From the IMG/VR virus record IMGVR_UViG_3300021381_000187, positions 1-39,511 of that record: a stretch of DNA of 39,511 nucleotides. One strand, 5' to 3'. This document shows positions 25,425 through 31,945 of this stretch, in pieces. Each line of letters starts with the position of its first letter. Within the stretch, counting starts at the first letter, position 1. The notes under the pieces were generated by a model. It was not told the DNA's origin. It saw only the letters and a program-made list of their open reading frames with translations, and searched no databases. Source of the DNA: a virus. Made by a program: the position numbers and the translations under genes.

Positions 25425-25453
25425 AAATAGCTTACTTTACCGCAGACAAAATT

Positions 25454-25930
25454 TCAAGCACTTTTTTTGCTCGCCACCTTCCATTGATCGGGGAATCGCT
25501 TCTTGTGCGCAATCAATAAGCCAGCCTCGCCGCACTCTTTGAAGAACTCATACCTATCTTGATCAACTGGCATTCCATTAGACCTCAGATAATAAATTAC
25601 ATCAGCCTTGCGATACCTGTCTTTCGTTGTCTTATTGATAGCGTTTTTAATGCTCTCCCACGCAGTCACACAAACTCGCTCGCAAGGTGTAAGCAACCAT
25701 AGCAACTCCCTAGCTATCCTCTCATTCTGCGTTATCTCCTCCTCATTTCGGCTTGCACGATCAATCTTGACCGCTATTGGATCGGGCCTTTTACCGCTAC
25801 CCCTAGATGACGGCTCCAGCCCTCCTCCGTCACCCATACACAAAAAGCCCTCTTTATCATCTGACTTTCTCTGATACTCAAGGTAATCTAAAACGATCTG
25901 TTTGATGGTTTCTTGCTCTTGTCTATTCAT
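25454..25930 (-). CDS. Candidate late-gene regulator in Q position
   Basis: 158 aa from MNRQEQE at 25930 (an upstream MGPM start at 25942 is possible). A helical basic protein with a glycine-rich insert (GDGGGLEPSSRGSG) and a C-terminal region (TTKDRYRKADVIYYLRSNGMPV) that may be a helix-turn-helix. It is the last gene before the late leader with its strong terminator, the place of the antiterminator Q in lambdoid phages. The Q assignment rests on position; the sequence alone does not prove it. Confidence 0.5.
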   Translation of the reverse strand: MNRQEQETIKQIVLDYLEYQRKSDDKEGFLCMGDGGGLEPSSRGSGKRPDPIAVKIDRASRNEEEITQNERIARELLWLLTPCERVCVTAWESIKNAINKTTKDRYRKADVIYYLRSNGMPVDQDRYEFFKECGEAGLLIAHKKRFPDQWKVASKKSA

Positions 25931-26702
25931 CATTGGCCCCATACTTTTTGCGAAGATAGTGAATCGAAACAGGCATTTCGTCGAACTCGCCCTTGTTTAT
26001 TCCGTGAAGCATCCAGATACCCGCCCAGCTTCCGTTGGTCTGCGCGTTCAGATATCCCTCGCTGTCTGGGTAGAATATCCCCGCGAATATCCCCGTTATC
26101 TGACTGCCATCTGCTTTGCGCTGAAACGCTATGTCTCTATCTTGTACGTGGCCCATCACGCAGCTCATGTGCTTCTTGTTAAGCATCAGTCTTGCGCTTG
26201 ATACAGGCCGCCCCATCACGCCCCCCGTGAAGTAATGCGCATACATCACCCCGTCAATCTCAACAGGCTCTAAGAAGTCGTAAACCTCCCAGCCGTATTG
26301 CTCAAGATTAAAGTCATTGTATGAGATTAGGCCGTCTAGCTTTCTGTCTGACTCGATTGCTCTTTCGATTCTTTGCTCATGATTGCCTAGCGTGAACACC
26401 AAGCGAGGCCGATACTGTTTGCCCTTCTGTCTTCGCTGCTTTGCGTTATACTCAATAATGGGCTTCATGAAAGCGTCCATTGCCTCATTGCCTGCATCTA
26501 TGTCAGCTCTGTACGTTCTGCCCTCAAAGCCTTTCTTGCCTATGTCGTAAACGCTGAGGCTTGGCATATCCCAATGATCGCCAATATGTATAATTACGTC
26601 AGGTTTCTTTTCTAGCGCGTACTTTCCCGCCCAAGTTAAATGCTCCGTCGTTCGACCATGTTTCGATTGCGTATCAGGTATGACAAGATGCTTAATACTC
26701 AC
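25923..26702 (-). CDS. Calcineurin-like metallophosphoesterase
   Basis: 259 aa. Motifs in order: VIPDTQ (the usual D-x-H is D-x-Q here), HIGDHWD, TLGNHEQR, and MGHVQD near residue 185. These build a two-metal phosphoesterase site. Such enzymes occur in the nin region of many phages, where the substrate is mostly unknown. The Gln in place of the first-motif His is seen in some phage versions, but activity should not be assumed. It overlaps the start of the Q-position gene. Confidence 0.75.
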   Translation of the reverse strand: MSIKHLVIPDTQSKHGRTTEHLTWAGKYALEKKPDVIIHIGDHWDMPSLSVYDIGKKGFEGRTYRADIDAGNEAMDAFMKPIIEYNAKQRRQKGKQYRPRLVFTLGNHEQRIERAIESDRKLDGLISYNDFNLEQYGWEVYDFLEPVEIDGVMYAHYFTGGVMGRPVSSARLMLNKKHMSCVMGHVQDRDIAFQRKADGSQITGIFAGIFYPDSEGYLNAQTNGSWAGIWMLHGINKGEFDEMPVSIHYLRKKYGANDE

Positions 26703-26705
26703 TAT

Positions 26706-26966
26706 TTAGCCCTCGCTTGTGGCTGCTATAAATTCTTTGCTGAACTCTATTGATTGCGCCTCTTGCTCTAGCTCCTCAATCTTCATATCCAAGTAATGTC
26801 GCGCTTTCTTCAAGTCCTCCACGCCGTTTTTGCTCTGATACCTGCAAACGTATTTGATGATATTGCCCTCGCAGAATCCGATATTATTAGCCATGATGAA
26901 TTTAGCTGGCTGAATAGCCATATCTTTGTAGTGTGAACCGCCTTCCTGCTTATCTAATGCGCTCAT
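26706..26966 (-). CDS. DUF3310-type small phage protein
   Basis: 86 aa. Contains GGSHYKDMAIQPAKFI, NNIGFCEGNIIKYVCRY and GVEDLKKARHYLDM, the hallmark sequence of the DUF3310 family found in many phages and often annotated with nucleotide metabolism. The biochemical role is not settled. It lies between the HNH-like gene and the metallophosphoesterase in the nin-like block. Confidence 0.8.
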   Translation of the reverse strand: MSALDKQEGGSHYKDMAIQPAKFIMANNIGFCEGNIIKYVCRYQSKNGVEDLKKARHYLDMKIEELEQEAQSIEFSKEFIAATSEG

Positions 26967-26975
26967 GCCCTGCCC

Positions 26976-27389
26976 TCATTGCCAAGATTCAAATTCAAGT
27001 TTGCCCGTTGCACCTTCCGCCCGTTTTGCTTCCAGTATCTTGAGCTGTTCGCGGTAATGCTTTGCTATGTCCTTTTCCTCTAACTTGCTTACTTTTACTT
27101 TGCTGTCTCGCTTCTCTTGCAGTAGTTCCGTTGCGCCTTCTCCAAGCCATTCACGCACCCACAAACCACTATCAGCAGGATTCCCGCCGAACCATTGATG
27201 GCACGAAAAACAAAGCGCTTGCACGTTGAGAGATGACCAACGGATAGTCCTATGTCGTCTTGAATAGATATGTGAGCAGTGAAGCCCTTGTGCGCCTTTC
27301 TCGTATTGCGTATTACATCTTTCGCAGCGCCAGTTAGCGGCTTCACGGACGCACTTTGAAAAAGCAGTGTCAGCAGGCTTAGCCTTCAT
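26976..27389 (-). CDS. Zinc-binding HNH-like protein of the nin block
   Basis: 137 aa. N-terminal half holds CERC (Cys22/Cys25), then LHCSHIYSRRH, NVQALCFSCHQWF: paired Cys and His residues typical of HNH/Zn-finger nucleases. The C-terminal half is a charged helix (EEKDIAKHYREQLKILEAK). NinG and related recombination proteins occupy this location in lambda-like phages, but I do not claim NinG itself. Probably a DNA-binding or DNA-cutting factor. Confidence 0.6.
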   Translation of the reverse strand: MKAKPADTAFSKCVREAANWRCERCNTQYEKGAQGLHCSHIYSRRHRTIRWSSLNVQALCFSCHQWFGGNPADSGLWVREWLGEGATELLQEKRDSKVKVSKLEEKDIAKHYREQLKILEAKRAEGATGKLEFESWQ

Positions 27390-27526
27390 CGCCCCTTCCT
27401 CATTTCTAACTTGATCTCATACACTCCAACCGATACCGCCAGAATGACCACGCCACTCGCCGCAATCGCCGCGCTTTCTGCTGCGAATCCGATAATTGTT
27501 AATGCTGTTCCTGCTAGTACAATCAT
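27386..27526 (-). CDS. 46-aa membrane protein of the nin block
   Basis: MIVLAGTALTIIGFAAESA, then a second hydrophobic stretch ASGVVILAVSVGVYEI and a basic tail KLEMRKGR. GGAGAGG lies just upstream of the ATG, and its stop overlaps the next gene's start (ATGA). Two membrane segments or one hairpin; function unknown. Confidence 0.6.
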   Translation of the reverse strand: MIVLAGTALTIIGFAAESAAIAASGVVILAVSVGVYEIKLEMRKGR

Positions 27527-27645
27527 GCGCCCTCTCCTGTTGCTTTTTGATCTGATTGCGGCTTATGTGGTGCTTTCTGGTTTGGTTTACAAAAAGCGCT
27601 GTATTGACACTTATGCTCAGAGTAAGTCGATTCTTTCAAACTCAT
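27523..27645 (-). CDS. 40-aa small protein of the nin block
   Basis: MSLKESTYSEHKCQYSAFC then a Lys/Pro/Gln-rich tail. Starts in a 4-nt overlap with the stop of the NinB-like gene and ends in a 4-nt overlap with the small membrane gene, the pattern of a real coupled gene. No family recognised. Confidence 0.5.
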   Translation of the reverse strand: MSLKESTYSEHKCQYSAFCKPNQKAPHKPQSDQKATGEGA

Positions 27646-28085
27646 GCTTTCCACTCCCTTTCCTCTGGTACGGTCACTTCAAAGCTGTGCTGATAAATCC
27701 ACACCAAATACTCTGTCATGGCATCGCTGATAATCTTTCTCACTGAGCGCTCATCGTTATCAATTGGCGACTTGGTATCACTCGTTCCCATCGGTCTACG
27801 CTCAATCCTTCCTGCTGGGGTTTTCACTTCGCGATAAGGCATAAACCGAACCTTGAATAAAAGCTCGTGTACGTCCTCAGATTTCCAGCTAGTGCCTGTT
27901 TGAATCGTAAGCTGTGAGGCCATTTGTCCATGCCACATCCAAAGCGTTCTAAGCTGCGGATTTGTGCGCATCTTGTCTTCAGATATGTCTATGCGAATAA
28001 CGCCCTTGAGCTTTCGCGCTGCTGTGATTGCTTTAAAAGCGTTTGCTTCTGTGTGGTCATCTTTTGCGATAAAGAATTGAGCCAT
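27642..28085 (-). CDS. NinB-like recombination protein
   Basis: 147 aa, the same size as lambda NinB (148). The segment RTNPQLRTLWMWHGQMASQL corresponds to the NinB pattern RNRSLDQNRKLWACLGDVSRQ, and G-T-S-WKSEDVHELL to the following W-A-E-SWK region. NinB binds single-stranded DNA and can replace RecO/R functions. Located in the nin block between small regulators. Likely but not certain; sequence similarity is moderate. Confidence 0.55.
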   Translation of the reverse strand: MAQFFIAKDDHTEANAFKAITAARKLKGVIRIDISEDKMRTNPQLRTLWMWHGQMASQLTIQTGTSWKSEDVHELLFKVRFMPYREVKTPAGRIERRPMGTSDTKSPIDNDERSVRKIISDAMTEYLVWIYQHSFEVTVPEEREWKA

Positions 28086-28285
28086 TAAGCCGCCCTCACC
28101 GTTGCGTGTTCGCGACTAGACTCATGTTCAACCACCAACCCCCGCTTGATTAGTTCCTGCACCTCTGCGCGAGTGTCTAAGATATTCAAGCCGCGCCCTT
28201 GTCCAATATCTTCGAATAATTCCGAGTAACGAAGATCAGCATGCTTCTTGATGTGCGTGTATAGCTCTTGCTGTGTTGGGGTCAT
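28085..28285 (-). CDS. Small winged-helix-like DNA-binding protein
   Basis: 66 aa. The string MTPTQQELYTHIKKHADLR then DTRAEVQELIKRGLVVEHE reads like a short winged helix-turn-helix. Its ATG overlaps the upstream coiled-coil gene stop and its stop touches the NinB-like start. Function not known; a local regulator is plausible. Confidence 0.55.
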   Translation of the reverse strand: MTPTQQELYTHIKKHADLRYSELFEDIGQGRGLNILDTRAEVQELIKRGLVVEHESSREHATVRAA

Positions 28286-28440
28286 GGGGTAGACTCCTCT
28301 AGTAAATAATCAAGCTCTCTGCGCAGTTCGCTGCGGGCCTTTTCTAACTTTTCGCACATCGCGCTTAGCTGTCTCACCTGCCCCTCAAGCATCGCCAGTT
28401 CCGTCCGTAGTGCCTGATTTTCTTGTTCTAGTCCGGTCAT
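28282..28440 (-). CDS. 52-aa coiled-coil protein
   Basis: MTGLEQENQALRTELAMLE then continuous heptads to LDYLLEESTP. GAGGGG lies 7 nt upstream of this ATG; two more in-frame ATGs at 28443 and 28446 are closer to the SD and less likely. ATGA overlap with the following gene. It overlaps the previous small gene by 56 nt in a different frame. Confidence 0.55.
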   Translation of the reverse strand: MTGLEQENQALRTELAMLEGQVRQLSAMCEKLEKARSELRRELDYLLEESTP

Positions 28441-28558
28441 CATCATTCCCCTCAAAAATATCTATTTGTGCTTCTAACTCTGCTCGCACCCTGTCTGCTA
28501 TTTCTTGCTCTACACAGACGGAGTACAAGCATTCTTCTTGGTGGCAGCAGTCAGTCAT
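28385..28558 (-). CDS. 57-aa Cys-rich small protein overlapping the coiled-coil gene
   Basis: Begins MTDCCHQEECLYSVC (four Cys plus His, a possible metal site), followed by a charged helix. The start overlaps the preceding gene's stop (TAATG), indicating coupling, though no strong SD is present. The last 56 nt are shared with the next gene in another frame, so the C-terminal part may be a by-product. Confidence 0.4.
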   Translation of the reverse strand: MTDCCHQEECLYSVCVEQEIADRVRAELEAQIDIFEGNDDDRTRTRKSGTTDGTGDA

Positions 28559-29103
28559 TACTGGATCGCATACTCTTGCAATGCCGCTAAACTGCTTCCG
28601 AAACTACTGCTACTTGTTACCGCTGGCTGCTTTGCTAGTTTTTGGAACTCATTCACCCATGCAGACATTTCGTAAAACTCGCGCTCATTCCACCAACTCG
28701 CCTCGAAGTCATGCGCAATCGTTACCGCAAGCAATATCTTGTGCTGCTCGTCAACGGGAATATCTGAGCTGCGAAGCAATACGGCCACCTCCGTCATCAC
28801 GCAGTTTTTGAGCAAGCAAAGCGCGTACATGTCGTGAATTGTTTTAGCGTCCTCTGTCGCCGCCTCAATCGCTGTGCCGTCAATCAAGCCAACCAAGTGT
28901 CGAGCCATTGCGGTCATTTTGTTGTTTGAGTGAAGCGCTTTAGTTAATCCGCCGCTAAAGCTGCTTAACGAGTTTTGAACCTTCACAATTCGATCCTCTA
29001 GAGAGTTCTGCTTGCTGATAACTCTGTTCACGTTTTGCTTAACTGCTCGCGCTACTTCTTCTTGGATCATGGTTTGAATATCTACTGTTTTTTGCTTTTT
29101 CAT
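28558..29103 (-). CDS. Hypothetical helical protein of the replication block
   Basis: 181 aa starting MKKQKTVDIQTMIQEE at 29103, where AGGGCG lies upstream; a longer frame to 29187 overlaps the DnaC-like gene and is less likely. Mainly alpha-helical: a basic N-terminal coiled region, a middle helix pair (AMARHLVGLIDGTAIEAA, DMYALCLLKNCVMTEVAV), and a Ser-rich tail near the end. No motif recognised. Position just after the helicase loader suggests a replication or recombination helper. Confidence 0.6.
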   Translation of the reverse strand: MKKQKTVDIQTMIQEEVARAVKQNVNRVISKQNSLEDRIVKVQNSLSSFSGGLTKALHSNNKMTAMARHLVGLIDGTAIEAATEDAKTIHDMYALCLLKNCVMTEVAVLLRSSDIPVDEQHKILLAVTIAHDFEASWWNEREFYEMSAWVNEFQKLAKQPAVTSSSSFGSSLAALQEYAIQ

Positions 29104-29134
29104 GCTTTCGCCCTGTGTTGTTGGTTTTGTTTGT

Positions 29135-29905
29135 TTATGAATTGCCGCGCGCACTATCCCAATCGAAGGCGATAACTTGGCCGCCATCTTCTTTCAAACG
29201 GTCGTAGCAGCGCTCTCCGATACACTCACGGATGCCTTTGATATCAAGATTGCTAATCAATACCGTTGGAAGTAATTCTTGGTAGCGGTTGTCAATGATT
29301 TCGCTAACCAAAAGCTTTTCGGTGTCGGTGCCAAACTGAACGCCAACTTCATCAAGCGCCAGCAATCCAACACGGCTGTAATAATCAATAACGGCGCTCT
29401 CACTTGTTCCGCTGTCACGACTCCATGAATGTTTTATTTCGCGAATTAATTCAGGCATTTTGATAAGAGAGGCTGAGCGACCGTGATCAACTAACGCTGA
29501 AACGATTGCAGCGGCCAAATGTGTCTTACCTGTTCCGACACGGCCAGCCAGAACCAAGTTTCCGCCCTTGCGGTTGATTGTGTTTGATAAGAACTCTCTC
29601 GCCTTGCCTAGCGCTTTCTGTTGGCCTTCAGTGGTTGCGCTGTAGTTATCAAGCGTACAGTCGATATGACGCTTACGAAGCCCAGCTTTCATTTTGCTTC
29701 TGACCCTGTTTTGAGCCTGCTGCAACTCAAACTCTACTCGTGCCTCTTCTGACTCTTTCTCACTAGCTTCTCTAGCGCATTCTGGACAATGATCAAAAAT
29801 CATGTACTTGCCAGAAATCGCATAATCTTGGCATTTGATTTTGTAAGCGCCGTGAGTCTCGCAATTCGCGTCGAGCTGTGTAGGCAGTTCAGATACGATT
29901 TTCAT
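29135..29905 (-). CDS. DnaC-like helicase loader
   Basis: 256 aa AAA+ ATPase that would load the host DnaB helicase at the phage origin. N-terminal zinc-type cysteines at 15, 25, 40 and 43 (C-H ... C-x2-C). Walker A GRVGTGKTH at 121-129, Walker B LLALDEVG at 181-188, sensor ISNLD at ~217-221, and a C-terminal Arg region (ERCYDRLKEDG). Directly follows the O-like initiator, as O-P/DnaC pairs do. All ATPase motifs are intact. Confidence 0.9.
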   Translation of the reverse strand: MKIVSELPTQLDANCETHGAYKIKCQDYAISGKYMIFDHCPECAREASEKESEEARVEFELQQAQNRVRSKMKAGLRKRHIDCTLDNYSATTEGQQKALGKAREFLSNTINRKGGNLVLAGRVGTGKTHLAAAIVSALVDHGRSASLIKMPELIREIKHSWSRDSGTSESAVIDYYSRVGLLALDEVGVQFGTDTEKLLVSEIIDNRYQELLPTVLISNLDIKGIRECIGERCYDRLKEDGGQVIAFDWDSARGNS

Positions 29906-30588
29906 AAATCCCCCGTTGCATAGCTTTGGTTTGTTAGGTCGAACTTACTGATTGATGTTGCAGGCTTATTGAATTCAACGGCGTTCGTGTACCAAGTGCG
30001 CCAGTTCCTTGACCAGTCTGTGCTGGTCTTTCCTGCTGCGATGTTGTGATCTTTAAATTTAATAAATTCTTGATGCGGGCTTAGTTCGTTTCGATTCTTA
30101 GATTTCCAATATTTCTTTGCCGCGTTTACCCAGTCTTCAGAGAGATCGAGATCAGCATTTAATTTCCGCTTATATGTATTACTTGTTTCCTTATTACCCT
30201 TATTACCCTTATTAGTACTTGTCGCTCGTTTGTCGGCTGTTTGTCGCTCGTCTGTCAGTTCGTGTGTCGCTTTGTTTGTCGGCTCTTGGTATGAATTGTA
30301 ATTATTTACAATGATTTCAGTACCTTGGCGCGTACTTATGATTGTCAGTTCGTTTGTCGCCTTTAGGTTCTTGATAGCGGTTCGAACATTGCGCACTGAA
30401 AGACCTGTTTCTTGTGCAAGCACCTCTAAAGACGTTAAGAAGTGACCCCTCTTAACAACCTTCCCTCGATAGTTTTTATCCTTCCAGTTGGCCTTTAAAA
30501 GACAATGGATAAACACACGGCACGTATTCGGCTCGCTGTACCATTCCCAATCTAAAAGCGTTCTGTGAAGCGCTATGAAACCTGACAT
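29902..30588 (-). CDS. O-like replication initiator
   Basis: 228 aa. N-terminal winged-helix region (SGFIALHRTLLDWEWY ... GLSVRNVRTAIKNLKATNEL) like the initiator domain of O/DnaD-type phage proteins. A hydrophilic linker of ~50 residues (TNKATHELTDERQTADK ... TNKGNKGNKETS) coincides with the iteron DNA. The C-terminal part (SPHQEFIKFKDHNIAAGK ... WSRNWRTWYTNAV) resembles the DnaT/DnaD-like helicase-contact region. It binds the origin in its own gene and recruits the DnaC-like loader encoded next. Confidence 0.8.
   Translation of the reverse strand: MSGFIALHRTLLDWEWYSEPNTCRVFIHCLLKANWKDKNYRGKVVKRGHFLTSLEVLAQETGLSVRNVRTAIKNLKATNELTIISTRQGTEIIVNNYNSYQEPTNKATHELTDERQTADKRATSTNKGNKGNKETSNTYKRKLNADLDLSEDWVNAAKKYWKSKNRNELSPHQEFIKFKDHNIAAGKTSTDWSRNWRTWYTNAVEFNKPATSISKFDLTNQSYATGDL
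30191..30360. repeat. Iteron array, putative replication origin within the O-like gene
   Basis: TGTC-led repeats (consensus about TGTCGSTYGTT) start at 30220, 30231, 30242, 30253, 30265 and 30277, with two more at 30343 and 30355: 11-12 bp spacing, one helical turn apart. An AT-rich stretch (about 30291-30325) lies between the two groups, and tandem TTATTACCC units at 30191 and 30200 flank them. This matches lambda-type ori organisation. Confidence 0.65.
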
Positions 30589-30598
30589 TCAGAAACCC

Positions 30599-30979
30599 CT
30601 ACGCCAATCTGCCCATTTGTGATTTAAGGCGGTCTAATTTATCTATTGCCGCAATGAATTCACGCTGTAGAATTGCCTTCTGATCTTCTGGCTCAATTGG
30701 TGCTGGATGAGTCAGTCCAATTTCGTCGCACTCGAACATGACTACTGCAAAGCTGCCGTGCTGTTTTGCTAATCGCTTGATGAATAGAACCTGTTCAGGA
30801 CTTAACTTTTCAGGTCTTGTGATATTGAGACAGTTGTTTAAAAGCTCGCTGGCTTTGTCTACCAGCTTTTCAGGATATAAGGCAGCGCCTACTTGCTTCA
30901 TCCCTCCGCAGGCCATGATATCCGTGCGTAGAGCCTCATAAACGTCTTCATGAAATAGTGCTTGCTGATCCATATACAT
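30599..30979 (-). CDS. CII-like regulatory protein
   Basis: 126 aa. Reads like the phage regulatory CII (CP76-type) family: ALRTDIMACGGMKQVGAALYPE, LLNNCLNITRPEKLSPEQ, then HGSFAVVMFECDEIG and a conserved C-terminal region IEPEDQKAILQREFIAAI. These proteins set the lysis/lysogeny choice or act in early regulation. It is the first gene after cro and the terminator, exactly the place of cII in lambda. GGAG lies upstream; Met3 (30973) is an alternative start. Confidence 0.65.
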   Translation of the reverse strand: MYMDQQALFHEDVYEALRTDIMACGGMKQVGAALYPEKLVDKASELLNNCLNITRPEKLSPEQVLFIKRLAKQHGSFAVVMFECDEIGLTHPAPIEPEDQKAILQREFIAAIDKLDRLKSQMGRLA

Positions 30980-31028
30980 GACGCTCCATGATTCTTGTAA
31001 AGCCTTGTAAGGGCTTATTTAGTTAAAT

Positions 31029-31048
31029 AAAAAACCGCAATTAAGCGG
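31029..31048 (-). terminator. tR1-like terminator overlapping the cro stop
   Basis: Minus strand: CCGC-TTAATT-GCGG followed by six U, starting inside the last codons of cro. It separates cro from the CII-like and replication genes, in the position of lambda tR1, so early antitermination is implied. The stem is short (4-5 bp), hence moderate confidence. Confidence 0.55.
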
Positions 31049-31244
31049 CAGTTGATTTCCTGTTTTTTGGGACTGGGCTAACTTCATAAGCAGTGATTTT
31101 TTTGCCGCCAATGATGAGCCGAATATCTCTGTCAGATTTGTTCATTTGATGAACAGCTCCTTGAGATACGCCAAGATGTTTCGCTAACGACTCTTGAGAG
31201 TTGCCAGCGGCGAGGTACTGCTTGAGTGTGATTTCAGTTTTCAT
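31041..31244 (-). CDS. cro: Cro-like repressor
   Basis: 67 aa starting MKTEITLKQYLAAGNS. Helix-turn-helix SQESLAKHLGVSQGAVHQM at ~16-34, then a beta strand region RDIRLIIGGKKITAYEV as in lambda Cro. I start it at 31244, because the longer frame to 31307 runs through the promoter. The -10 TATACT ends 6 nt before the ATG, so the message is probably leaderless. First gene of the leftward early operon. Its own operator 31254-31268 overlaps the promoter. Confidence 0.85.
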   Translation of the reverse strand: MKTEITLKQYLAAGNSQESLAKHLGVSQGAVHQMNKSDRDIRLIIGGKKITAYEVSPVPKNRKSTAA

Positions 31245-31250
31245 ACGCTT

Positions 31251-31280
31251 AGTATAAGTGCCACTTATTAGTTTAGTCAA
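31251..31280 (-). promoter_or_regulatory. Leftward early promoter (PR-like) driving cro
   Basis: Minus strand: -35 TTGACT (31275-31280), 18-bp spacer, -10 TATACT (31251-31256), then 6 nt to the cro ATG. Start of transcription at about the A of ATG, so no leader or SD. Confidence 0.75.
31254..31268. promoter_or_regulatory. Operator 1: perfect 15-bp palindrome
   Basis: ATAAGTG-C-CACTTAT, perfect dyad. It overlaps the -10 and spacer of the leftward early promoter. It defines the consensus for the other three sites. Confidence 0.75.
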
Positions 31281-31293
31281 TAGTAACACTTTT
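31279..31293. promoter_or_regulatory. Operator 2: imperfect copy
   Basis: AATAGTA-A-CACTTTT; right half matches the consensus half-site CACTTAT in 6 of 7, left half weaker. Centre 25 bp from operator 1. It touches the -35 of the leftward promoter and lies upstream of the repressor promoter. Confidence 0.5.
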
Positions 31294-31315
31294 AGTTTTT
31301 TGATCAACTAGGGAA

Positions 31316-31321
31316 TATGAT
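31316..31321 (+). promoter_or_regulatory. -10 of the repressor promoter (PRM-like), leaderless
   Basis: TATGAT (5/6 match) exactly 6 nt before the repressor ATG at 31328, mirroring the cro arrangement. The -35 is poor (weak match at ~31293-31298), as expected for a promoter needing activation. No SD at proper distance. Confidence 0.5.
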
Positions 31322-31327
31322 TCGCGC

Positions 31328-31729
31328 ATGTCAAACAATGCCCCACTAACAAAGCATGAGCAGGAAATGGCCGACAGGCTTAATTCTGTTTGGGTGAGGA
31401 AAAAGCGCCTTTTGGGGCTGAGTCAAGAGCGCGCGGCTGAAATGTTTGGATGTACACAGGCCACAATCTCCCAATATGTAAACGGAAGAATCCCTCTTAA
31501 TACAAATGCAATCTTCAAGTTTTCCAAGATTCTTCAAATTGGCCCAGAGGAGATAAATCCAGATATAGGAAAGATTGTCCCATCTTCACCTATAGCTTTA
31601 GCAGGGCCGATAACAGCAAAGGACATGCTGCCATTACTAAGCCAAATGCCCGTTAAAGAAGTGATGAAATTCTTGGGCATGGCTGAGGCTATCATTGATC
31701 AGAAGCTAAAAGAGCAATCTGAAGAATAG
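31328..31729 (+). CDS. XRE-family prophage repressor without S24 domain
   Basis: 133 aa. N-terminal helix-turn-helix at ~25-60 (RKKRLLGLSQERAAEMFGC-TQATISQYVNGRIPL) typical of XRE/CI repressors. The C-terminal half (GPITAKDMLPLLSQMPV, then a helix) is short and shows no Ser-Lys S24/LexA autocleavage domain, so RecA-mediated self-cleavage is not expected. It lies divergent to cro across the operator region, the CI position. The expected operators are the four 15-bp sites at 31254-31946. Repressor identity is well supported; the induction mechanism is open. Confidence 0.8.
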   Translation: MSNNAPLTKHEQEMADRLNSVWVRKKRLLGLSQERAAEMFGCTQATISQYVNGRIPLNTNAIFKFSKILQIGPEEINPDIGKIVPSSPIALAGPITAKDMLPLLSQMPVKEVMKFLGMAEAIIDQKLKEQSEE

Positions 31730-31823
31730 CTTTTATTTCTTTTTCTACCTCCGCTCTGTTTTTATCTGTAAGCTGGCTAAGTTTATATTCCATTCGTTCT
31801 AAGGTTTCTTTGACCTCTTGCAT
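31692..31823 (-). CDS. 43-aa protein pointing back at the repressor gene
   Basis: MQEVKETLERMEYKLSQLT followed by KNRAEVEKEIKAILQI and a hydrophobic end. GGAGG lies 5 nt before the ATG, the best SD in the immunity region; a longer frame to 31874 lacks this. A leftward promoter controlled by operators 3/4 lies ~70 nt upstream. Its 3' end overlaps the repressor 3' end by 38 bp on the opposite strand. Small helical proteins near repressors often act as antirepressors; that is inference only. Confidence 0.55.
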   Translation of the reverse strand: MQEVKETLERMEYKLSQLTDKNRAEVEKEIKAILQIALLASDQ

Positions 31824-31901
31824 AACTACCTCCATTAATACAGCTCGATAATAATACCCTCCGAAGCGACACATCTTGTCGCCGTCATAAATATTTAGTA
31901 T

Positions 31902-31930
31902 TTTATAAGTAACACTATTGACGAATGCAA
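31902..31930 (-). promoter_or_regulatory. Leftward promoter at the second operator region
   Basis: Minus strand: -35 TTGCAT (31925-31930, weak), 17-bp spacer, -10 TATAAA (31902-31907). It would transcribe the 43-aa gene and run antisense into the repressor gene. Confidence 0.45.
31905..31919. promoter_or_regulatory. Operator 3
   Basis: ATAAGTA-A-CACTATT, left half 6/7 and right half 5/7 to the operator 1 half-sites. It overlaps the rightward -35 and the leftward -10. Confidence 0.6.
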
Positions 31931-31945
31931 TATAAGTGTTACTAT
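31918..31945 (+). promoter_or_regulatory. Rightward early promoter (PL-like)
   Basis: -35 TTGACG (31918-31923), 16-bp spacer, -10 TACTAT (31940-31945); start near 31952. It drives the plus-strand early operon leading to recombination, xis and int. Confidence 0.65.

Noticed and set aside
25454-25930. Firm assignment as Q antiterminator
   Set aside because: Position fits but no Q-family sequence signature is recognised, so it is only called a candidate late regulator.
27411-27746. 111-codon plus-strand frame with hydrophobic stretches
   Set aside because: Opposite two small minus-strand genes that have good SD and ATGA overlaps; runs into the NinB-like gene without support.
30191-30360. CRISPR array
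   Set aside because: Repeats of 9-12 bp in tandem with no unique 30-bp spacers, located in a coding gene; consistent with iterons instead.
31254-31268. Palindrome as a terminator hairpin
   Set aside because: No U-run on either strand, AT-rich stem, and location over a promoter with three related sites; an operator is the better reading.
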